Below are positions 35,243 through 45,454 of a stretch of 64,000 nt of DNA, one piece after another. How positions within the stretch are numbered: the first letter of the stretch is position 1; every line of letters begins with the position of its first letter. The position numbers were made by a program, and so were the translations under genes. The DNA is from Limimaricola cinnabarinus (GTDB lineage: Bacteria > Pseudomonadota > Alphaproteobacteria > Rhodobacterales > Rhodobacteraceae), in the NCBI RefSeq assembly GCF_002723615.1, contig NZ_KZ304958.1:62001-126000 (forward strand). The letters are read 5' to 3'. The notes beneath the pieces are model-generated. The model was not told where the DNA came from. It searched no databases and saw nothing but the letters and a program-made list of their open reading frames with translations.

Positions 35243-36151
35243 TCAGGCCGCTGCGAAATAGCCGGCGATGCTGCCCCGAACCCGGCATCTGAGGCCGGTC
35301 TCCTCGGCTGTCGCCGTCTCCACCAGAACGACCGGTTCCCGGGCGAAGGCGTCGCGCAGCGGCCGCGCGACGACCTCGCGCCCGTCATAGCTCATGGCGG
35401 TTCGCGGCGCGCCGTAGCTGATGCCGACGCCGGCGCCATTGGCGGCGAGGCTGCGCATCAATTCGAGAGACGCGACCCGGTGGCGCAGCTCGGGCCTCGC
35501 GCCGATCCGGCGGAACAGACCCAGCATGTGGCGCACCGAGAGCCCTTCCTCCGACAGGATCAGCGGACGCGACGACAGCGCCGCGAGGGTCACGTCCTCG
35601 CCGGATGCCAGGGGGTCGTTTGCCGACAGGAAGGCATGCGGCCGCACCTGCAGGAGCGGCAGGCGCAGAAAGCTGCCGTCGAGCCCCAGATCATAGCTCA
35701 CCGCCAGGTCGATCCGCCCCTCCAGCATCTCGCGCGCCAAGGTTTCGAAATTGCCTGTCCTGTGACGGATCTCGATATCGGGCAAATCATGACGCAGGGC
35801 CGCGAGCAACGGGCAGAGATGAAAGGGGGCCAGATCGTCGAACACGCCCAGCACCACCTGCCCGCCGGACCTGCCCAAATGCTGCGGATCCTCGAGCCTG
35901 CGCGCCGTCGCGAGGAACCCCTCGACCGCCTTCATGTAGCTCTCTCCAACCGGGGTCAGCCGGACGGGCATGCCCTTGCCCCGGTGAAAGAGCTTCAGCC
36001 CGAGACGGGCCTCGACCCGTGACAGCGCCACGGACAGGGAAGGCTGGGACACGTTGAGCTGCGCCGCCGCAGCGGCAAGGCTTCCCGCGCGGGCGACGGT
36101 TGCGACATATTCGTATTGGCGCAGGGTCAGGTATAGCATGAGCCTAATCAT
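35243..36151 (-). CDS. LysR-family regulator
   Basis: The 302-residue LysR protein has the helix-turn-helix at residues 8-65 (QYEYVATVARAGSLAAAAAQLNVSQ-type sequence, ALSRVEARLGLKLF) and an effector domain starting near residue 90 (VVLGVFDDLAPFHLCP). It diverges from the PhyH-type oxygenase gene, and the short 80-base gap is AT-rich with an ATAA-N12-TTAT repeat at 36150-36169. It probably regulates that oxygenase; a role for the homogentisate operon, which it converges on, is less likely. Confidence 0.88.
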   Translation of the reverse strand: MIRLMLYLTLRQYEYVATVARAGSLAAAAAQLNVSQPSLSVALSRVEARLGLKLFHRGKGMPVRLTPVGESYMKAVEGFLATARRLEDPQHLGRSGGQVVLGVFDDLAPFHLCPLLAALRHDLPDIEIRHRTGNFETLAREMLEGRIDLAVSYDLGLDGSFLRLPLLQVRPHAFLSANDPLASGEDVTLAALSSRPLILSEEGLSVRHMLGLFRRIGARPELRHRVASLELMRSLAANGAGVGISYGAPRTAMSYDGREVVARPLRDAFAREPVVLVETATAEETGLRCRVRGSIAGYFAAA

Positions 36152-36231
36152 AACATCGAAAGATATTATTGGAACCTAAGTTACCTCCCTTTCTAGGCTG
36201 GGCGCGACCATTTCCCGATGAGGACAGGCGC

Positions 36232-37050
36232 ATGACACACCCCCTGATCACCCCCGAGCAGATCGAGAGTTTCCAGCGCGACGGCGTGGTGCTGATCCGT
36301 GGGCTGTTCGCCGACCATGTCGAGACGCTGCGCGCCGGCGTGGCGCGCAACATGGCCGAGCCGGGCGAATATGCCGCCGAGAACCTCAAGGCAGGCGAGG
36401 GCGGCCGCTTCTTCGACGATTACTGCAACTGGAACCGGATCCCGGAATTCGAGGCGGTGATCCGCACATCACCCGCAGCCGAGGTGGCGGCGGATCTGAT
36501 GGGATCGCGCCGGGTGCAGCTCTTTCACGATCATGTCCTCGTCAAGGAGCCGGGGACCTCGAAGCCCACGCCCTGGCATCAGGACGGACCCTATTACTTC
36601 GTGGAGGGGCGCCAGACGGTAAGCTTCTGGTCGCCGCTCGATCCGGTGCGTGGCGCCTCGCTGCGCTGCGTGGCGGGATCGCATCTGTGGGAGAAGCCGG
36701 TCCTGCCGACCCGCTGGCTGGCGGAGACCAGCTTCTATCCCGACGAAAGCGCCTACAGGCCGGTTCCGGACCCCGATGCCGAAGCCATGGACATCCGCGA
36801 ATGGGAAATGGAGCCGGGCGATGCCGTGGCCTTCCATTACATGACCCTGCACGGCGCCCGCGGCAACGAGACCACGGCGCGGCGGCGGGCCTTCTCGCTG
36901 CGGCTCGTGGGCGACGACGCGCGCTACGTGCAGCGCCCCGGACCCACCTCGCCGCCCTTTCCAGGCCATGACATGTCGCCGGGCGACAGGCTGCGCGAGG
37001 ACTGGTTCCCGCTCATCCTCGACCGCGAGAAGCGAAAAGACGTGGCCTGA
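36232..37050 (+). CDS. Phytanoyl-CoA dioxygenase family protein
   Basis: This 272-residue protein is a non-heme Fe(II)/2-oxoglutarate oxygenase of the PhyH family. The metal triad is H116-Q-D118 in TPWHQDGPYYF and His207 in TLHGARGNET; a downstream arginine (in TTARRRAFSLR) fits the 2-oxoglutarate anchor. The ATG at 36232 begins MTHPLITPEQIESFQRDGVV, a typical PhyH opening, so upstream codons are excluded. Members of the family hydroxylate small molecules rather than fatty acyl-CoA in many bacteria. A LysR gene diverges from it; no operon partner follows. Confidence 0.88.
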   Translation: MTHPLITPEQIESFQRDGVVLIRGLFADHVETLRAGVARNMAEPGEYAAENLKAGEGGRFFDDYCNWNRIPEFEAVIRTSPAAEVAADLMGSRRVQLFHDHVLVKEPGTSKPTPWHQDGPYYFVEGRQTVSFWSPLDPVRGASLRCVAGSHLWEKPVLPTRWLAETSFYPDESAYRPVPDPDAEAMDIREWEMEPGDAVAFHYMTLHGARGNETTARRRAFSLRLVGDDARYVQRPGPTSPPFPGHDMSPGDRLREDWFPLILDREKRKDVA

Positions 37051-37480
37051 GCGCCCTGTCCGGCTGCCCCCGGCGCCTGCAACTTTGCCCCGGCGACGCG
37101 ATCGCAGTGGCGTCCGACCGCCGGGCCGGGCGCTGCTGAAGGATCTGCTGACACCGGGCATATCGCCGATGGGCCGGATCGTTCGAGGCGAAGCGCTCCC
37201 TGAACGAAGCGACAGTTTGAGGGGCGGCGGAGGGGCATGAAATTTCCGTCGCGGTGTCATCGGGCGATCATCCGATGGCCCGGGGGTGATCGGCATGGCG
37301 GCGCTTCTCGCAAGGCGGGGCAGGGTGATCTTCGGGATGAGCCACAGGGGCTGATCTTATTGTCTGCCCTTATTTCGTTATGTATGCCATCCTCGAACAG
37401 GGGCCGATGCTGCATGGAAGATGGATGAGCCGGGTTGGTCCGCGAAACAGATCCGCCGAGGCGGGAACAGGGGCGGGTCG
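37051..37480. other. Intergenic region before hutC
   Basis: This 430-base stretch separates the PhyH-type gene from hutC. I see no supportable gene. It contains a small inverted repeat (CATCGG at 37258-37263 and CCGATG at 37272-37277) and, about 100-120 bases before hutC, a less GC-rich segment with TTATGTATGCC. The latter is the likely hutC promoter and holds one ATGTAT half-site like that in the operator at 43472. Confidence 0.45.
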
Positions 37481-38170
37481 ATGAGCGTGACATTCAAGGA
37501 CGTCAAGGCCGACCTGCTCGACCGGATCGCGCGCGGGGTGATGCGGCCGGGCAGCCTTCTGCCGAACGAGATCGACCTCGCCGAGAGCTATGGCTGCGCG
37601 CGGGCCACGGTGAACCGGGCGATGCGGGAGCTGGCCGAGGAGGGCATCGTCGAGCGCAAGCGCAAGGCAGGCACCAGGGTGCGGATGACGCCGATCCGGC
37701 AGGCCCGCTTCTCGATCCCCATCGTGCGGGAGGAGATCGCGGCCCAGGGGGCGGAGTATCGCTATGCGCTGGTCGACCGGAAGATGCAGGAGGTGCCGGA
37801 CTGGCTGCGGGGCAGGCTGGAGCTGACCGCCGGTCAGCAGGTGCTGCATCTGGTGTGCATGCATTACGCGGGCGGCATGCCCTACCAGCACGAGGATCGC
37901 TGGATCAATCCCGAGGTCGTCCCGCGCGTGACGGAGGCGGATTTCTCGGCCAGCGGCCCGAACGAGTGGCTGGTGGCCGAGCTTCCCTTCTCGAACGCCG
38001 AGATCGCCTTTTCGGCGGTCGAGGCGGACCGCGACCTTGCCGATCATCTCGGCTGTTCGACCGGCGACGCGCTGTTTCGCACCGAGCGCACGACCTGGCT
38101 TCAGGGAAAGGCCATCACGCTGGTGCGGCTGACCTATCGGCGCGGCCACAGGATGACCACGCAGTACTAG
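37481..38170 (+). CDS. hutC: HutC, GntR-family histidine utilisation repressor
   Basis: The 229-residue regulator has a GntR-type winged helix (residues 4-70, including NEIDLAESYGCARATVNRAMRELAEEG over residues 29-55). A UTRA ligand-binding domain follows (about 85-225) with ITLVRLTYRRGHRMT at the end. Position next to hutU and match to the HutC layout support the name. It would bind urocanate and release hut promoters. The start is the ATG at 37481 because the upstream frame is non-coding. It converges on hutU. Confidence 0.88.
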   Translation: MSVTFKDVKADLLDRIARGVMRPGSLLPNEIDLAESYGCARATVNRAMRELAEEGIVERKRKAGTRVRMTPIRQARFSIPIVREEIAAQGAEYRYALVDRKMQEVPDWLRGRLELTAGQQVLHLVCMHYAGGMPYQHEDRWINPEVVPRVTEADFSASGPNEWLVAELPFSNAEIAFSAVEADRDLADHLGCSTGDALFRTERTTWLQGKAITLVRLTYRRGHRMTTQY

Positions 38171-38224
38171 GGCGCGACGCCCGCACCGGCGGGGACGGGG
38201 ACGGGGGCGGGCTTCGGCGGGCGG

Positions 38225-39892
38225 TCAGAGTATGCCGGGCAGGTTCAGCCCGTGCTCGCGCGCGCATGTCCTGGCGATGTCGTAGCCCGCATCGGCATGG
38301 CGCATCACGCCGCTGGCCGGGTCGTTCCACAACACGTTGGCGATCCGGCGATCGGCATCCTCGGTGCCGTCGCAGCAGATCACCATGCCGGCGTGCTGGC
38401 TGAACCCCATGCCGACCCCGCCGCCATGATGCAGCGACACCCAGGTCGCGCCCGAGGCGGTGTTCAGCAGCGCGTTCAGCAGCGGCCAGTCCGACACCGC
38501 GTCCGAGCCGTCCTTCATCGCCTCGGTCTCGCGGTTCGGCGAGGCGACCGAGCCGCTGTCGAGGTGATCGCGGCCGATCACCACCGGCGCCTTCAACTCG
38601 CCATTGCGGACCATCTCGTTGAAGGCCAGCCCCAGCTTGTGGCGCACGCCCAACCCCACCCAGCAGATCCGCGCGGGCAGGCCCTGAAAGCTGATCCGCT
38701 CGCGCGCCATGTCGAGCCAGTTGTGCAGATGCGGATCATCCACCAACTCCTTGACCTTGGCATCGGTGGCATAGATGTCCTCCGGGTCGCCCGACAGCGC
38801 GCACCAGCGAAACGGGCCGATACCCTTGCAAAAGAGCGGGCGGATATAGGCGGGCACGAAGCCGGGAAAGGCGAAGGCGTTCTCCAGGCCCTCTTCCAGC
38901 GCCACCTGGCGGATGTTGTTGCCGTAATCGAGCGTCGGCACCCCGGCATTCCAGAAATCGACCATCGCCGCGACATGCACCTTCATCGAGGCGCGCGCGG
39001 CCTTTTCCACCGCCTTGGGATCGCTGTCCTGCCGGTCGCGCCATTCCGCCACGCTCCAGCCCTGCGGCAGGTAGCCATGGATCGGGTCATGGGCCGAGGT
39101 CTGGTCGGTGACGATATCGGGGCGCACGCCGCGCTTCACCAGTTCGGGAAACACCTCCGCCGCGTTGCCGATCAGCGCCACGGATTTCGCCTCCCCGGCC
39201 TTCGTCCAGCGCTCGATCATCCGCAGCGCCTCATCCAGCGAATGGGTGATCTCGTCGACATAGCGCGTGCGCTTGCGGAATTCGGCGCGCGTCTCGTCGC
39301 ATTCCACCGCGAGGCAGCAGGCGCCCGCCATGGCGGCGGCCAGCGGCTGCGCGCCGCCCATGCCGCCCAGGCCCCCGGTCAGGATCCAGCGCCCCGCGAG
39401 ATTGCCGTCATAGTGCTGGCGCCCGGCCTCCACGAAGGTCTCATAGGTGCCCTGCACGATGCCCTGGCTGCCGATGTAGATCCAGGACCCGGCGGTCATC
39501 TGGCCGTACATGGCGAGGCCCTTCCTGTCCAACTCGTTGAAATGGTCCCAAGTCGCCCAATGCGGGACCAGGTTCGAGTTCGCGATCAGCACCCGCGGCG
39601 CGTCCTTGTGGGTGCGAAACACGCCCACCGGCTTGCCCGACTGCACCAGCAGGGTCTGGTCGTCCTCCAGCGCCTTCAGGCTGGCGATGATGGTGTCGAA
39701 ATCCTTCCAGCTGCGCGCCGCGCGCCCGATGCCACCATAGACCACCAGCTCGTGCGGGTTCTCGGCCACATCCGGGTGCAGGTTGTTCATCAGCATCCGC
39801 ATCGGCGCCTCGGTCAGCCAGCTTTTGGCGGTGATCCCGGAGCCGGTCGGGGGATGGACGTCGCGGATATTGTGGCGAGGATCGGTCATCAT
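38225..39892 (-). CDS. hutU: Urocanate hydratase
   Basis: The 555-residue product is full-length urocanase. Hallmarks are [29 protein letters not shown], and the NAD-linked conserved [22 protein letters not shown] region around residue 350. [20 protein letters not shown] and [13 protein letters not shown] occur late. It converts urocanate to imidazolone propionate. Two adjacent ATGs (39892, 39889) overlap the hutG stop codon; the second has the better-spaced GGAGG. It is the last gene of the hutI-hutH-hutG-hutU operon. Confidence 0.97.
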   Translation of the reverse strand: MMTDPRHNIRDVHPPTGSGITAKSWLTEAPMRMLMNNLHPDVAENPHELVVYGGIGRAARSWKDFDTIIASLKALEDDQTLLVQSGKPVGVFRTHKDAPRVLIANSNLVPHWATWDHFNELDRKGLAMYGQMTAGSWIYIGSQGIVQGTYETFVEAGRQHYDGNLAGRWILTGGLGGMGGAQPLAAAMAGACCLAVECDETRAEFRKRTRYVDEITHSLDEALRMIERWTKAGEAKSVALIGNAAEVFPELVKRGVRPDIVTDQTSAHDPIHGYLPQGWSVAEWRDRQDSDPKAVEKAARASMKVHVAAMVDFWNAGVPTLDYGNNIRQVALEEGLENAFAFPGFVPAYIRPLFCKGIGPFRWCALSGDPEDIYATDAKVKELVDDPHLHNWLDMARERISFQGLPARICWVGLGVRHKLGLAFNEMVRNGELKAPVVIGRDHLDSGSVASPNRETEAMKDGSDAVSDWPLLNALLNTASGATWVSLHHGGGVGMGFSQHAGMVICCDGTEDADRRIANVLWNDPASGVMRHADAGYDIARTCAREHGLNLPGIL

Positions 39893-40686
39893 TTGCCTCC
39901 AAGGGACGGGGCCAGATCGGCCAGGGTTTCGAGGATGCTGGCGAGACGCCCGCGCAGCCCGGCGGCCTTTTCGGCGTCGAAGGCCCAGGGCGGGGCCTCC
40001 TCGGCCAGGTAGGTCGATTGCGCCAGCTCCATCTGGATCGCGTGCAGCCCCTCGGCCGGGCGGCCGTAATGGCGGGTGGTCCAGCCGCCCTTGAAGCGGC
40101 CGTTGACGGCCGTGGTGCAGCCCTCCGACCGCTCGCAGATCCCGCGCGCCGCGGCCTCGATGGCAGGGGCGCAGGTCGTGCCCATGTTGGTGCCGATGTT
40201 GAAATCCGACAGCGTGCCGTCGAAGAGAAACGGGATATGGCTGCGGATCGAATGGCAGTCATAGAGGATCGCCACGCCATGGCGCTGGCGGACCCGCTCC
40301 AGCTCTGCCTCGAGCGCGGCGTGATAGGGCGCGTGACAGGCGACGCGGCGCGCCTCGATCTCTCGGGCGTCGGGCGCGTCGTCCCAGATCGGCGCGCCGT
40401 CGAAATCGGTCAGCGGCACCAGCCCGGTGGTGTTCCGCCCCGGATAGAGGCTCTGGCCCGAGGGATCGCGATTGGCGTCGATCACGTAGCGGTGGAAGGT
40501 GGCGCGCACGGTGGTCGCGCCGGGCAGCAGGCCATCATAAAGCCTGTCGATGTGCCAGTCGGTATCGGCGAGCCCGCGTCCGCGCGGGTTCAGCCGGGCA
40601 CGGATATCCTCGGGCAGCCATGTTCCGGCATGGGGCAGGCCCAGCACCACCGGGCCGTCGCCGCGGCCGACCTCGACCGGGGTCAT
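39889..40686 (-). CDS. hutG: N-formylglutamate deformylase
   Basis: The 265-residue product belongs to the N-formylglutamate amidohydrolase family. [10 protein letters not shown] opens the domain and [16 protein letters not shown] forms the central metal-binding part. [27 protein letters not shown] close it. It releases formate and glutamate in the last step of the five-step histidine route. The ATG at 40686 overlaps the hutH stop codon (ATGA); the frame runs on upstream inside hutH as non-coding. Confidence 0.93.
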   Translation of the reverse strand: MTPVEVGRGDGPVVLGLPHAGTWLPEDIRARLNPRGRGLADTDWHIDRLYDGLLPGATTVRATFHRYVIDANRDPSGQSLYPGRNTTGLVPLTDFDGAPIWDDAPDAREIEARRVACHAPYHAALEAELERVRQRHGVAILYDCHSIRSHIPFLFDGTLSDFNIGTNMGTTCAPAIEAAARGICERSEGCTTAVNGRFKGGWTTRHYGRPAEGLHAIQMELAQSTYLAEEAPPWAFDAEKAAGLRGRLASILETLADLAPSLGGK

Positions 40687-42221
40687 GCGCGCAGCTCGGG
40701 CATCGGCATGCCGGCCGCCTCGACCACAGCCGCGCCGCGCACCAGCACGGCGGCCGCTTCGAGATCGGGGGCCATGTAGCGGTCTTCGGTCAGGGGCGGG
40801 ACATGCGCGCGCAGGCGGTTCAGCACCGCTTCCAGCGGCGCGCTGGTGGAAAGCGGCGCGCGGAACTCGATGCCCTGCGCGGCGCACAGCAATTCCACGC
40901 CGAGGATGCGCTCGAGGTTCGCCACCATCCGCCCCAGCCGCACCGCGCCATGCGCGGCCATGCTGACATGGTCCTCCTGGTTGGCCGAGGTCGGCGTCGA
41001 GTCGGTCACGCAAGGATTGGCAAGGTGCTTGTTCTCGCTCATCAGCGCCGCTGTCGTCACCTCGGCGATCATCAGCCCCGAGTTCAGGCCCGGCGCCGGG
41101 GTCAGGAAGGGCGGCAGATCGAAGCTCAGCGTCGGATCGACGATCAGCGCGATGCGGCGCTGCGCGATGGCGCCGATCTCGGCCACGGCGAGCGCGATCA
41201 TGTCGGCAGCAAAGCCCACCGGCTCGGCGTGGAAATTGCCGCCCGAAACGATCAGCCCCGCCTCGGTCAGCACCAGCGGGTTGTCGGTGGCGGCATTGGC
41301 CTCGATCTCCAGCGTGCGGCCGGCCATGCGCAGCATGTCCATCGCCGCGCCGGTCACCTGCGGCTGGCAGCGGATGCAATAGGGGTCCTGCACCCGGCTG
41401 TCGCCCTCGCGGTGGCTTTCGCGGATCTCCGAGCCGTCGAGCAGGGCGCGCATGACCGAGGCGGCCTCGATCTGCCCGGCATGGCCGCGCAGGGCATGGA
41501 TTTCCGGCTGCAAGGGCGCGGTGGAGCCCATGATCGCATCGGTCGACATGGCCGAGGTCACCAGCGCCGCCTGCATCGCGCGCCAGGCGTCGAACAGCCC
41601 CGCCAGCGCGAAGGCGGTGGAGAATTGCGTGCCGTTGATCAGCGCCAGCCCTTCCTTGGCGCCAAGCTCCACCGGCATGAGCCCGGCGCGCTTCAGCGCC
41701 TCGGCGCCGGGCAGGGTTTCGCCCTCGAAGACAGCTTCGGCATGGCCCATCATCACCGCCGCCATGTGGGCCAGCGGCGCCAGGTCGCCCGAGGCGCCGA
41801 CCGAGCCCTGCACCGGGATCACCGGCGTCACGCCGCGCGCCAGCATCTCATCGATCAGGGTGATCAGCTCCATCCGCACGCCAGAGGCGCCGCGCCCGAG
41901 GCTGAGCAGCTTCAGGGCCATCATCAGCCGGGTCTGCGCCCGCGGGATCGGATCGCCCACGCCGCAGCAATGCGACAGGATCAGGTTGCGCTGCAGGATC
42001 GCCGTGTCCTCGGCCGCGATCTTGACCGAGGCGAGCTTGCCGAAGCCGGTGTTCACGCCGTAGACCGCCGCGTCGCCGGTGGCGGCGGCGGCGATCCGGG
42101 CGGCGGCCCCCTTGATGGCGTCATGGCAGGCGGGATCGAGGCGCAGGGCGGCTTCGTCGCGATAAAGGCGCACGAGATCGGCCAGCGTCACCGCGCCGGG
42201 GGTGAGCGTCAGACAGGTCAT
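40683..42221 (-). CDS. hutH: Histidine ammonia-lyase
   Basis: The 512-residue enzyme contains the Ala143-Ser144-Gly145 triplet in [14 protein letters not shown], which matures into the MIO cofactor. [23 protein letters not shown] and [12 protein letters not shown] are also typical. It deaminates histidine to urocanate. The ATG at 42221 overlaps the stop codon of hutI. Although an open frame continues upstream in hutI territory, the true N-terminus [16 protein letters not shown] matches the family. Confidence 0.97.
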   Translation of the reverse strand: MTCLTLTPGAVTLADLVRLYRDEAALRLDPACHDAIKGAAARIAAAATGDAAVYGVNTGFGKLASVKIAAEDTAILQRNLILSHCCGVGDPIPRAQTRLMMALKLLSLGRGASGVRMELITLIDEMLARGVTPVIPVQGSVGASGDLAPLAHMAAVMMGHAEAVFEGETLPGAEALKRAGLMPVELGAKEGLALINGTQFSTAFALAGLFDAWRAMQAALVTSAMSTDAIMGSTAPLQPEIHALRGHAGQIEAASVMRALLDGSEIRESHREGDSRVQDPYCIRCQPQVTGAAMDMLRMAGRTLEIEANAATDNPLVLTEAGLIVSGGNFHAEPVGFAADMIALAVAEIGAIAQRRIALIVDPTLSFDLPPFLTPAPGLNSGLMIAEVTTAALMSENKHLANPCVTDSTPTSANQEDHVSMAAHGAVRLGRMVANLERILGVELLCAAQGIEFRAPLSTSAPLEAVLNRLRAHVPPLTEDRYMAPDLEAAAVLVRGAAVVEAAGMPMPELRA

Positions 42222-43426
42222 TGAACGGCTCCGAACATGCGGGAATGCAGCGGGTTGAACCCGATGCGATAGGAGAGCTCGGCGGGCGCCTCGACATCCC
42301 AGACCGCCAGCTCGGCGCGCTGGCCGGGGGCGATGGTGCCGACATCGCGCAGCCCGAGGGCGCGGGCGGCGTTCACGGTGACGCCGCGCAGCGCCTCCTC
42401 GGGGGTCAGGCGGAACAGGGTGCAGCCCATGTTCATCGCCAGCAGCAGCGAGGTCAGCGGCGACGAGCCCGGATTGGCATCGGTGGCGACCGCGATGGGC
42501 ACGCCGTGGTCGCGCAGCATTCGCACCGGCGGGGCCTGCGTCTCGCGCAGCGTGTAGAAGGCGCCGGGCAACAGGACCGCGACCGTGCCGGCACCGGCCA
42601 TCGCCCTCACCCCGGCCTCGTCGAGATATTCGACGTGATCGGCCGAAAGCGCGCCGTAACCCGCCGCCAGCGCCGCGCCGCCGAGATCCGACAGCTGTTC
42701 GGCATGGAGCTTCACGGGCAGGCCGAGCGCCCGCGCCGCGTCGAAGACCCGCGCGATCTGGGCGGGGGAAAAGGCGATGCCCTCGCAAAAGCCGTCCACC
42801 GCATCCACGAGCCCCTCCGCATGGGCGGCCCGGAGCGCCGGGATGCAGACCTCGTCGATATAGGCGTCGGCCCGGTCCCGGTATTCGGCCGGCACCGCAT
42901 GGGCGCCGAGAAAGCTGGTCTTCACCCGCACCGGTCGCGCCTTTTCGACCGCCCGCGCCACCCGCAGCATGCGCAGCTCGGTTTCGAGGTCGAGCCCGTA
43001 GCCCGACTTGATCTCGAGCGTGGTGACGCCTTCGGCGATCAGCGCGTCGGCGCGGCGCAGGGCGCCGGCCAAGAGCGCCTCCTGCGTCGCCTCCCGCGTC
43101 GCGCTGACGGTCGAGACGATGCCGCCGCCCGCGCGCGCCACCTCCTCGTAGCTGGCCCCGTTCAGCCGCATCTCGAATTCGGCGGCACGGTCGCCGCCAT
43201 GCACCAGATGCGTGTGGCAGTCGATCAGCCCCGGCGTCACCAGCCGCCCGCCCAGATCGATCCGCTCGGCCCGGGCGAGATCGGGCGGCAGGTCGGCGCG
43301 CGCGCCGATCCAGCGGACATGCCCTCCCTCGATGGCGATGGCCCCATCCGAAACCAGCCCGTAGGGCGCGTCTCCTGTCAGGGTGGCGGCGGTCAGATTG
43401 GTCAGCAGCCGGGGTGCATCGGGCAT
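42218..43426 (-). CDS. hutI: Imidazolonepropionase
   Basis: The 402-residue amidohydrolase has the metal motif [17 protein letters not shown], the YGLD and KLHAEQ motifs with a third histidine, the fourth in SADHVEYL and the aspartate in VATDANPGS. These fit HutI, which hydrolyses imidazolone propionate to formiminoglutamate. The start is the ATG at 43426. It heads the hutIHGU operon and diverges from hutF, with a HutC-like operator between them. Confidence 0.95.
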   Translation of the reverse strand: MPDAPRLLTNLTAATLTGDAPYGLVSDGAIAIEGGHVRWIGARADLPPDLARAERIDLGGRLVTPGLIDCHTHLVHGGDRAAEFEMRLNGASYEEVARAGGGIVSTVSATREATQEALLAGALRRADALIAEGVTTLEIKSGYGLDLETELRMLRVARAVEKARPVRVKTSFLGAHAVPAEYRDRADAYIDEVCIPALRAAHAEGLVDAVDGFCEGIAFSPAQIARVFDAARALGLPVKLHAEQLSDLGGAALAAGYGALSADHVEYLDEAGVRAMAGAGTVAVLLPGAFYTLRETQAPPVRMLRDHGVPIAVATDANPGSSPLTSLLLAMNMGCTLFRLTPEEALRGVTVNAARALGLRDVGTIAPGQRAELAVWDVEAPAELSYRIGFNPLHSRMFGAVQ

Positions 43427-43471
43427 CGGGCATGTCTCCGGATTCTGCTTTCCTCTTACCGACGGTTCGCC

Positions 43472-43487
43472 TATATGTCTATACATA
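43472..43487. promoter_or_regulatory. HutC-type operator
   Basis: TATATGTCTATACATA includes the palindromic core ATGT-N4-ACAT and resembles known HutC sites with a TGTATAGACA-like core. It is in the 82-base gap between the divergent hutI and hutF genes, so one site could repress both directions. Confidence 0.6.
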
Positions 43488-43508
43488 ACTGTTTTAAGAT
43501 TGCAGGAT

Positions 43509-44870
43509 ATGGCCGTGATATACGCAAAGCAGGCCTTGCTGGCCGAAGGCTGGGCGGCGAATGTCCGGCTGGATCTGCGCGATGGCAGGATCGTCTCGAT
43601 CGACCACGGCACCGGCCCCGAAGCCAATGATACCCGCGTGGACACGCTGCTGCCGGCGCTTGGCAACCTGCACAGCCACGCCTTCCAGCGTGCGATGGCG
43701 GGCATGACCGAAGTCCGGCAGGCCGGCCGGGACAGCTTCTGGAGCTGGCGCGAGCTGATGTACCGCTTCATGGACCGCCTGACCCCGGAGCAGATCGAGG
43801 CGATCGCGGCGCAGGTCTATGTCGAGATGCTGGAGGCGGGCTATGCCAGCGTCGGAGAGTTCCATTACGTTCATCACCAGCCCGGCGGCGTGCCCCATGA
43901 CAACATCGCCGAGCTGTCCGAGCGGATCTTCGCGGCGGCGGCGCGGACCGGCATCGGGCTGACGCATCTGCCGGTGCTCTACAGCTATGGCGGCGCGGGG
44001 CAGGTTGAACTGAGCGCGGGCCAGCGGCGCTTCGGCACCGGCGTGGACGAGTTCGAGCGCCTGTTCGACGCGGCCTCGGCGGCGCTGCGGCACCTGCCGG
44101 GGGATGCGCGGATCGGCATCGCACCCCATTCCCTGCGCGCCACCTCGCCCTCGGAATTGTCGCGGCTGGTGGCGCGGCACGGGCAGGGGCCGATCCACAT
44201 CCATATCGCCGAGCAACCGCGCGAAGTGCGCGAGATCGAAGACTGGCTGGGCGCGCGGCCGGTCGAATGGCTGCTCGGCAACCTACCGGTCGACGACCGC
44301 TGGTGCCTGATCCACGCGACCCACATGACGGTGACCGAAACGCGCGACATGGCAGCAAGCGGCGCCGTAGCGGGGCTATGCCCGATCACCGAGGCCAATC
44401 TCGGCGACGGGGCCTTCAACGGCCCGGACTATGCCGAGGCCGGCGGAAGCTTCGGGATCGGGTCGGATTCCAACGTCAACATCTCGCTGACCGAAGAGCT
44501 GCGCCTGCTGGAATATTCGCAGCGCCTGCGCGACGGGAGCCGCAACGTGCTGGTGCCGGGTGCGGGGTCGGTCGGCCGGTTTCTCTACATGTCGGCGGCG
44601 CGAGGCGGCGCGCAGGCTCTCGCCCGCGAGGCAGGTTCGATCGCCACCGGCAAGCTGGCCGATCTCGTTGCGATCGACAGCCAGTCCGCCGCGCTCTGCG
44701 CGCTTTCGCGCGACAGCCTGCTGGACGGCCTCGTCTTCGCCGCGACGGACCGTGTCGTCACCGATGTCTGGAGCGCCGGGCGGCACATGGTGCGCGGCGG
44801 GCATCACATCGCACGGGATGCCGTCTTCGCAGCCTATCGCACGGCCATCGAAAGACTGCTCGCATCCTGA
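43509..44870 (+). CDS. hutF: Formimidoylglutamate deiminase
   Basis: The 453-residue amidohydrolase has the zinc motif [13 protein letters not shown], later [11 protein letters not shown], then HATHM and the aspartate in [12 protein letters not shown]. This pattern is that of HutF, which deiminates formiminoglutamate to formylglutamate, the substrate of HutG. The window thus carries the complete route with HutF/HutG rather than HutG-type formiminoglutamase. The ATG at 43509 gives [15 protein letters not shown]; the upstream frame is noise. Confidence 0.94.
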   Translation: MAVIYAKQALLAEGWAANVRLDLRDGRIVSIDHGTGPEANDTRVDTLLPALGNLHSHAFQRAMAGMTEVRQAGRDSFWSWRELMYRFMDRLTPEQIEAIAAQVYVEMLEAGYASVGEFHYVHHQPGGVPHDNIAELSERIFAAAARTGIGLTHLPVLYSYGGAGQVELSAGQRRFGTGVDEFERLFDAASAALRHLPGDARIGIAPHSLRATSPSELSRLVARHGQGPIHIHIAEQPREVREIEDWLGARPVEWLLGNLPVDDRWCLIHATHMTVTETRDMAASGAVAGLCPITEANLGDGAFNGPDYAEAGGSFGIGSDSNVNISLTEELRLLEYSQRLRDGSRNVLVPGAGSVGRFLYMSAARGGAQALAREAGSIATGKLADLVAIDSQSAALCALSRDSLLDGLVFAATDRVVTDVWSAGRHMVRGGHHIARDAVFAAYRTAIERLLAS

Positions 44871-44913
44871 TCCCGCCAGTTCGAATGCCCGCCCCCTTTC
44901 AGGACACCGGTTT

Positions 44914-44944
44914 GCAGCCGCCGCTCGGCCGGCCTGGCGGCTGC
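44914..44944. terminator. Hairpin between hutF and GAF gene
   Basis: GCAGCCGCC and GGCGGCTGC form a perfect 9-base stem with a 13-base loop, two bases before the stop codon of the convergent GAF gene. No T-run is seen; it may serve both directions. Confidence 0.45.
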
Positions 44945-44946
44945 TG

Positions 44947-45444
44947 TCATGCCAGCCGGTTTTCGACCAGAAGCGCGGCCATCGACGGAAGCGTCAGCTC
45001 GGCTTCGGCCAGCGCCACGCGAGGGGGCGTGAAATGCGCCTCCGCGTCGAGCATGTTGATTGTCGCCGCCAGCTCACCGCCGAGCAGCACCGGCAGGTTC
45101 ATCACCGAGCCGCAGCCCAGCCGCCCGATCAGCGCGGCATCGGGAAACACGCGGTCGATCTCGTCGAGCCGGTTCGCCACGAAGCTTTCATGCCGCCCAT
45201 GCACGATCTCGAACCAGTCGTTCATCTCGATCGGCTTGGTGCCCGAGGCCGGGTAATCGACCGGGTGGCTGGTATAGGCGCGCCGCGCCAGCATCGCGCC
45301 CATGTCGACCGTCATCACGGTGAACAGCCGCGCGCCGATCAGCGTCTGGGCCAGCGCCTGCAGCGCGGCATAGGCGTCGCCGGGGGCGCGTGCCGCGGAA
45401 AGCGCGGCGCGAAAACGGGCCTGCGCCTCGGGGGTCGTCGTCAT
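44947..45444 (-). CDS. GAF domain protein at the end of the ABC operon
   Basis: The 165-residue protein is essentially one GAF domain: RLFTVMTVDMG in the first half, then IGRLGCGSVMNLPVLLGGELAATINMLD. The GCGSVMNLPV-to-NML layout is common in stand-alone GAF proteins. Only one cysteine is present, so it is unlikely to be a free methionine-(R)-sulfoxide reductase. It begins 10 bases after the stop of the last ABC gene with AAGGATG as ribosome site and should be co-transcribed. It may bind a ligand related to the transported solute, but no function is known. Confidence 0.8.
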   Translation of the reverse strand: MTTTPEAQARFRAALSAARAPGDAYAALQALAQTLIGARLFTVMTVDMGAMLARRAYTSHPVDYPASGTKPIEMNDWFEIVHGRHESFVANRLDEIDRVFPDAALIGRLGCGSVMNLPVLLGGELAATINMLDAEAHFTPPRVALAEAELTLPSMAALLVENRLA

Positions 45445-45454
45445 GGAACATCCT

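Noticed and set aside
37370-38149. Minus-strand frame opposite hutC
   Set aside because: Shadow of hutC, which has a clear GntR and UTRA layout.
38252-40012. 586-codon plus-strand frame opposite hutU
   Set aside because: Antisense shadow of urocanase; composition is non-coding-like.
40683-43433. A 916-codon minus-strand frame joining hutI territory to hutH
   Set aside because: Only the hutH part encodes real protein. The hutI part is a shifted frame; hutI itself reads in another frame with its full motif set.
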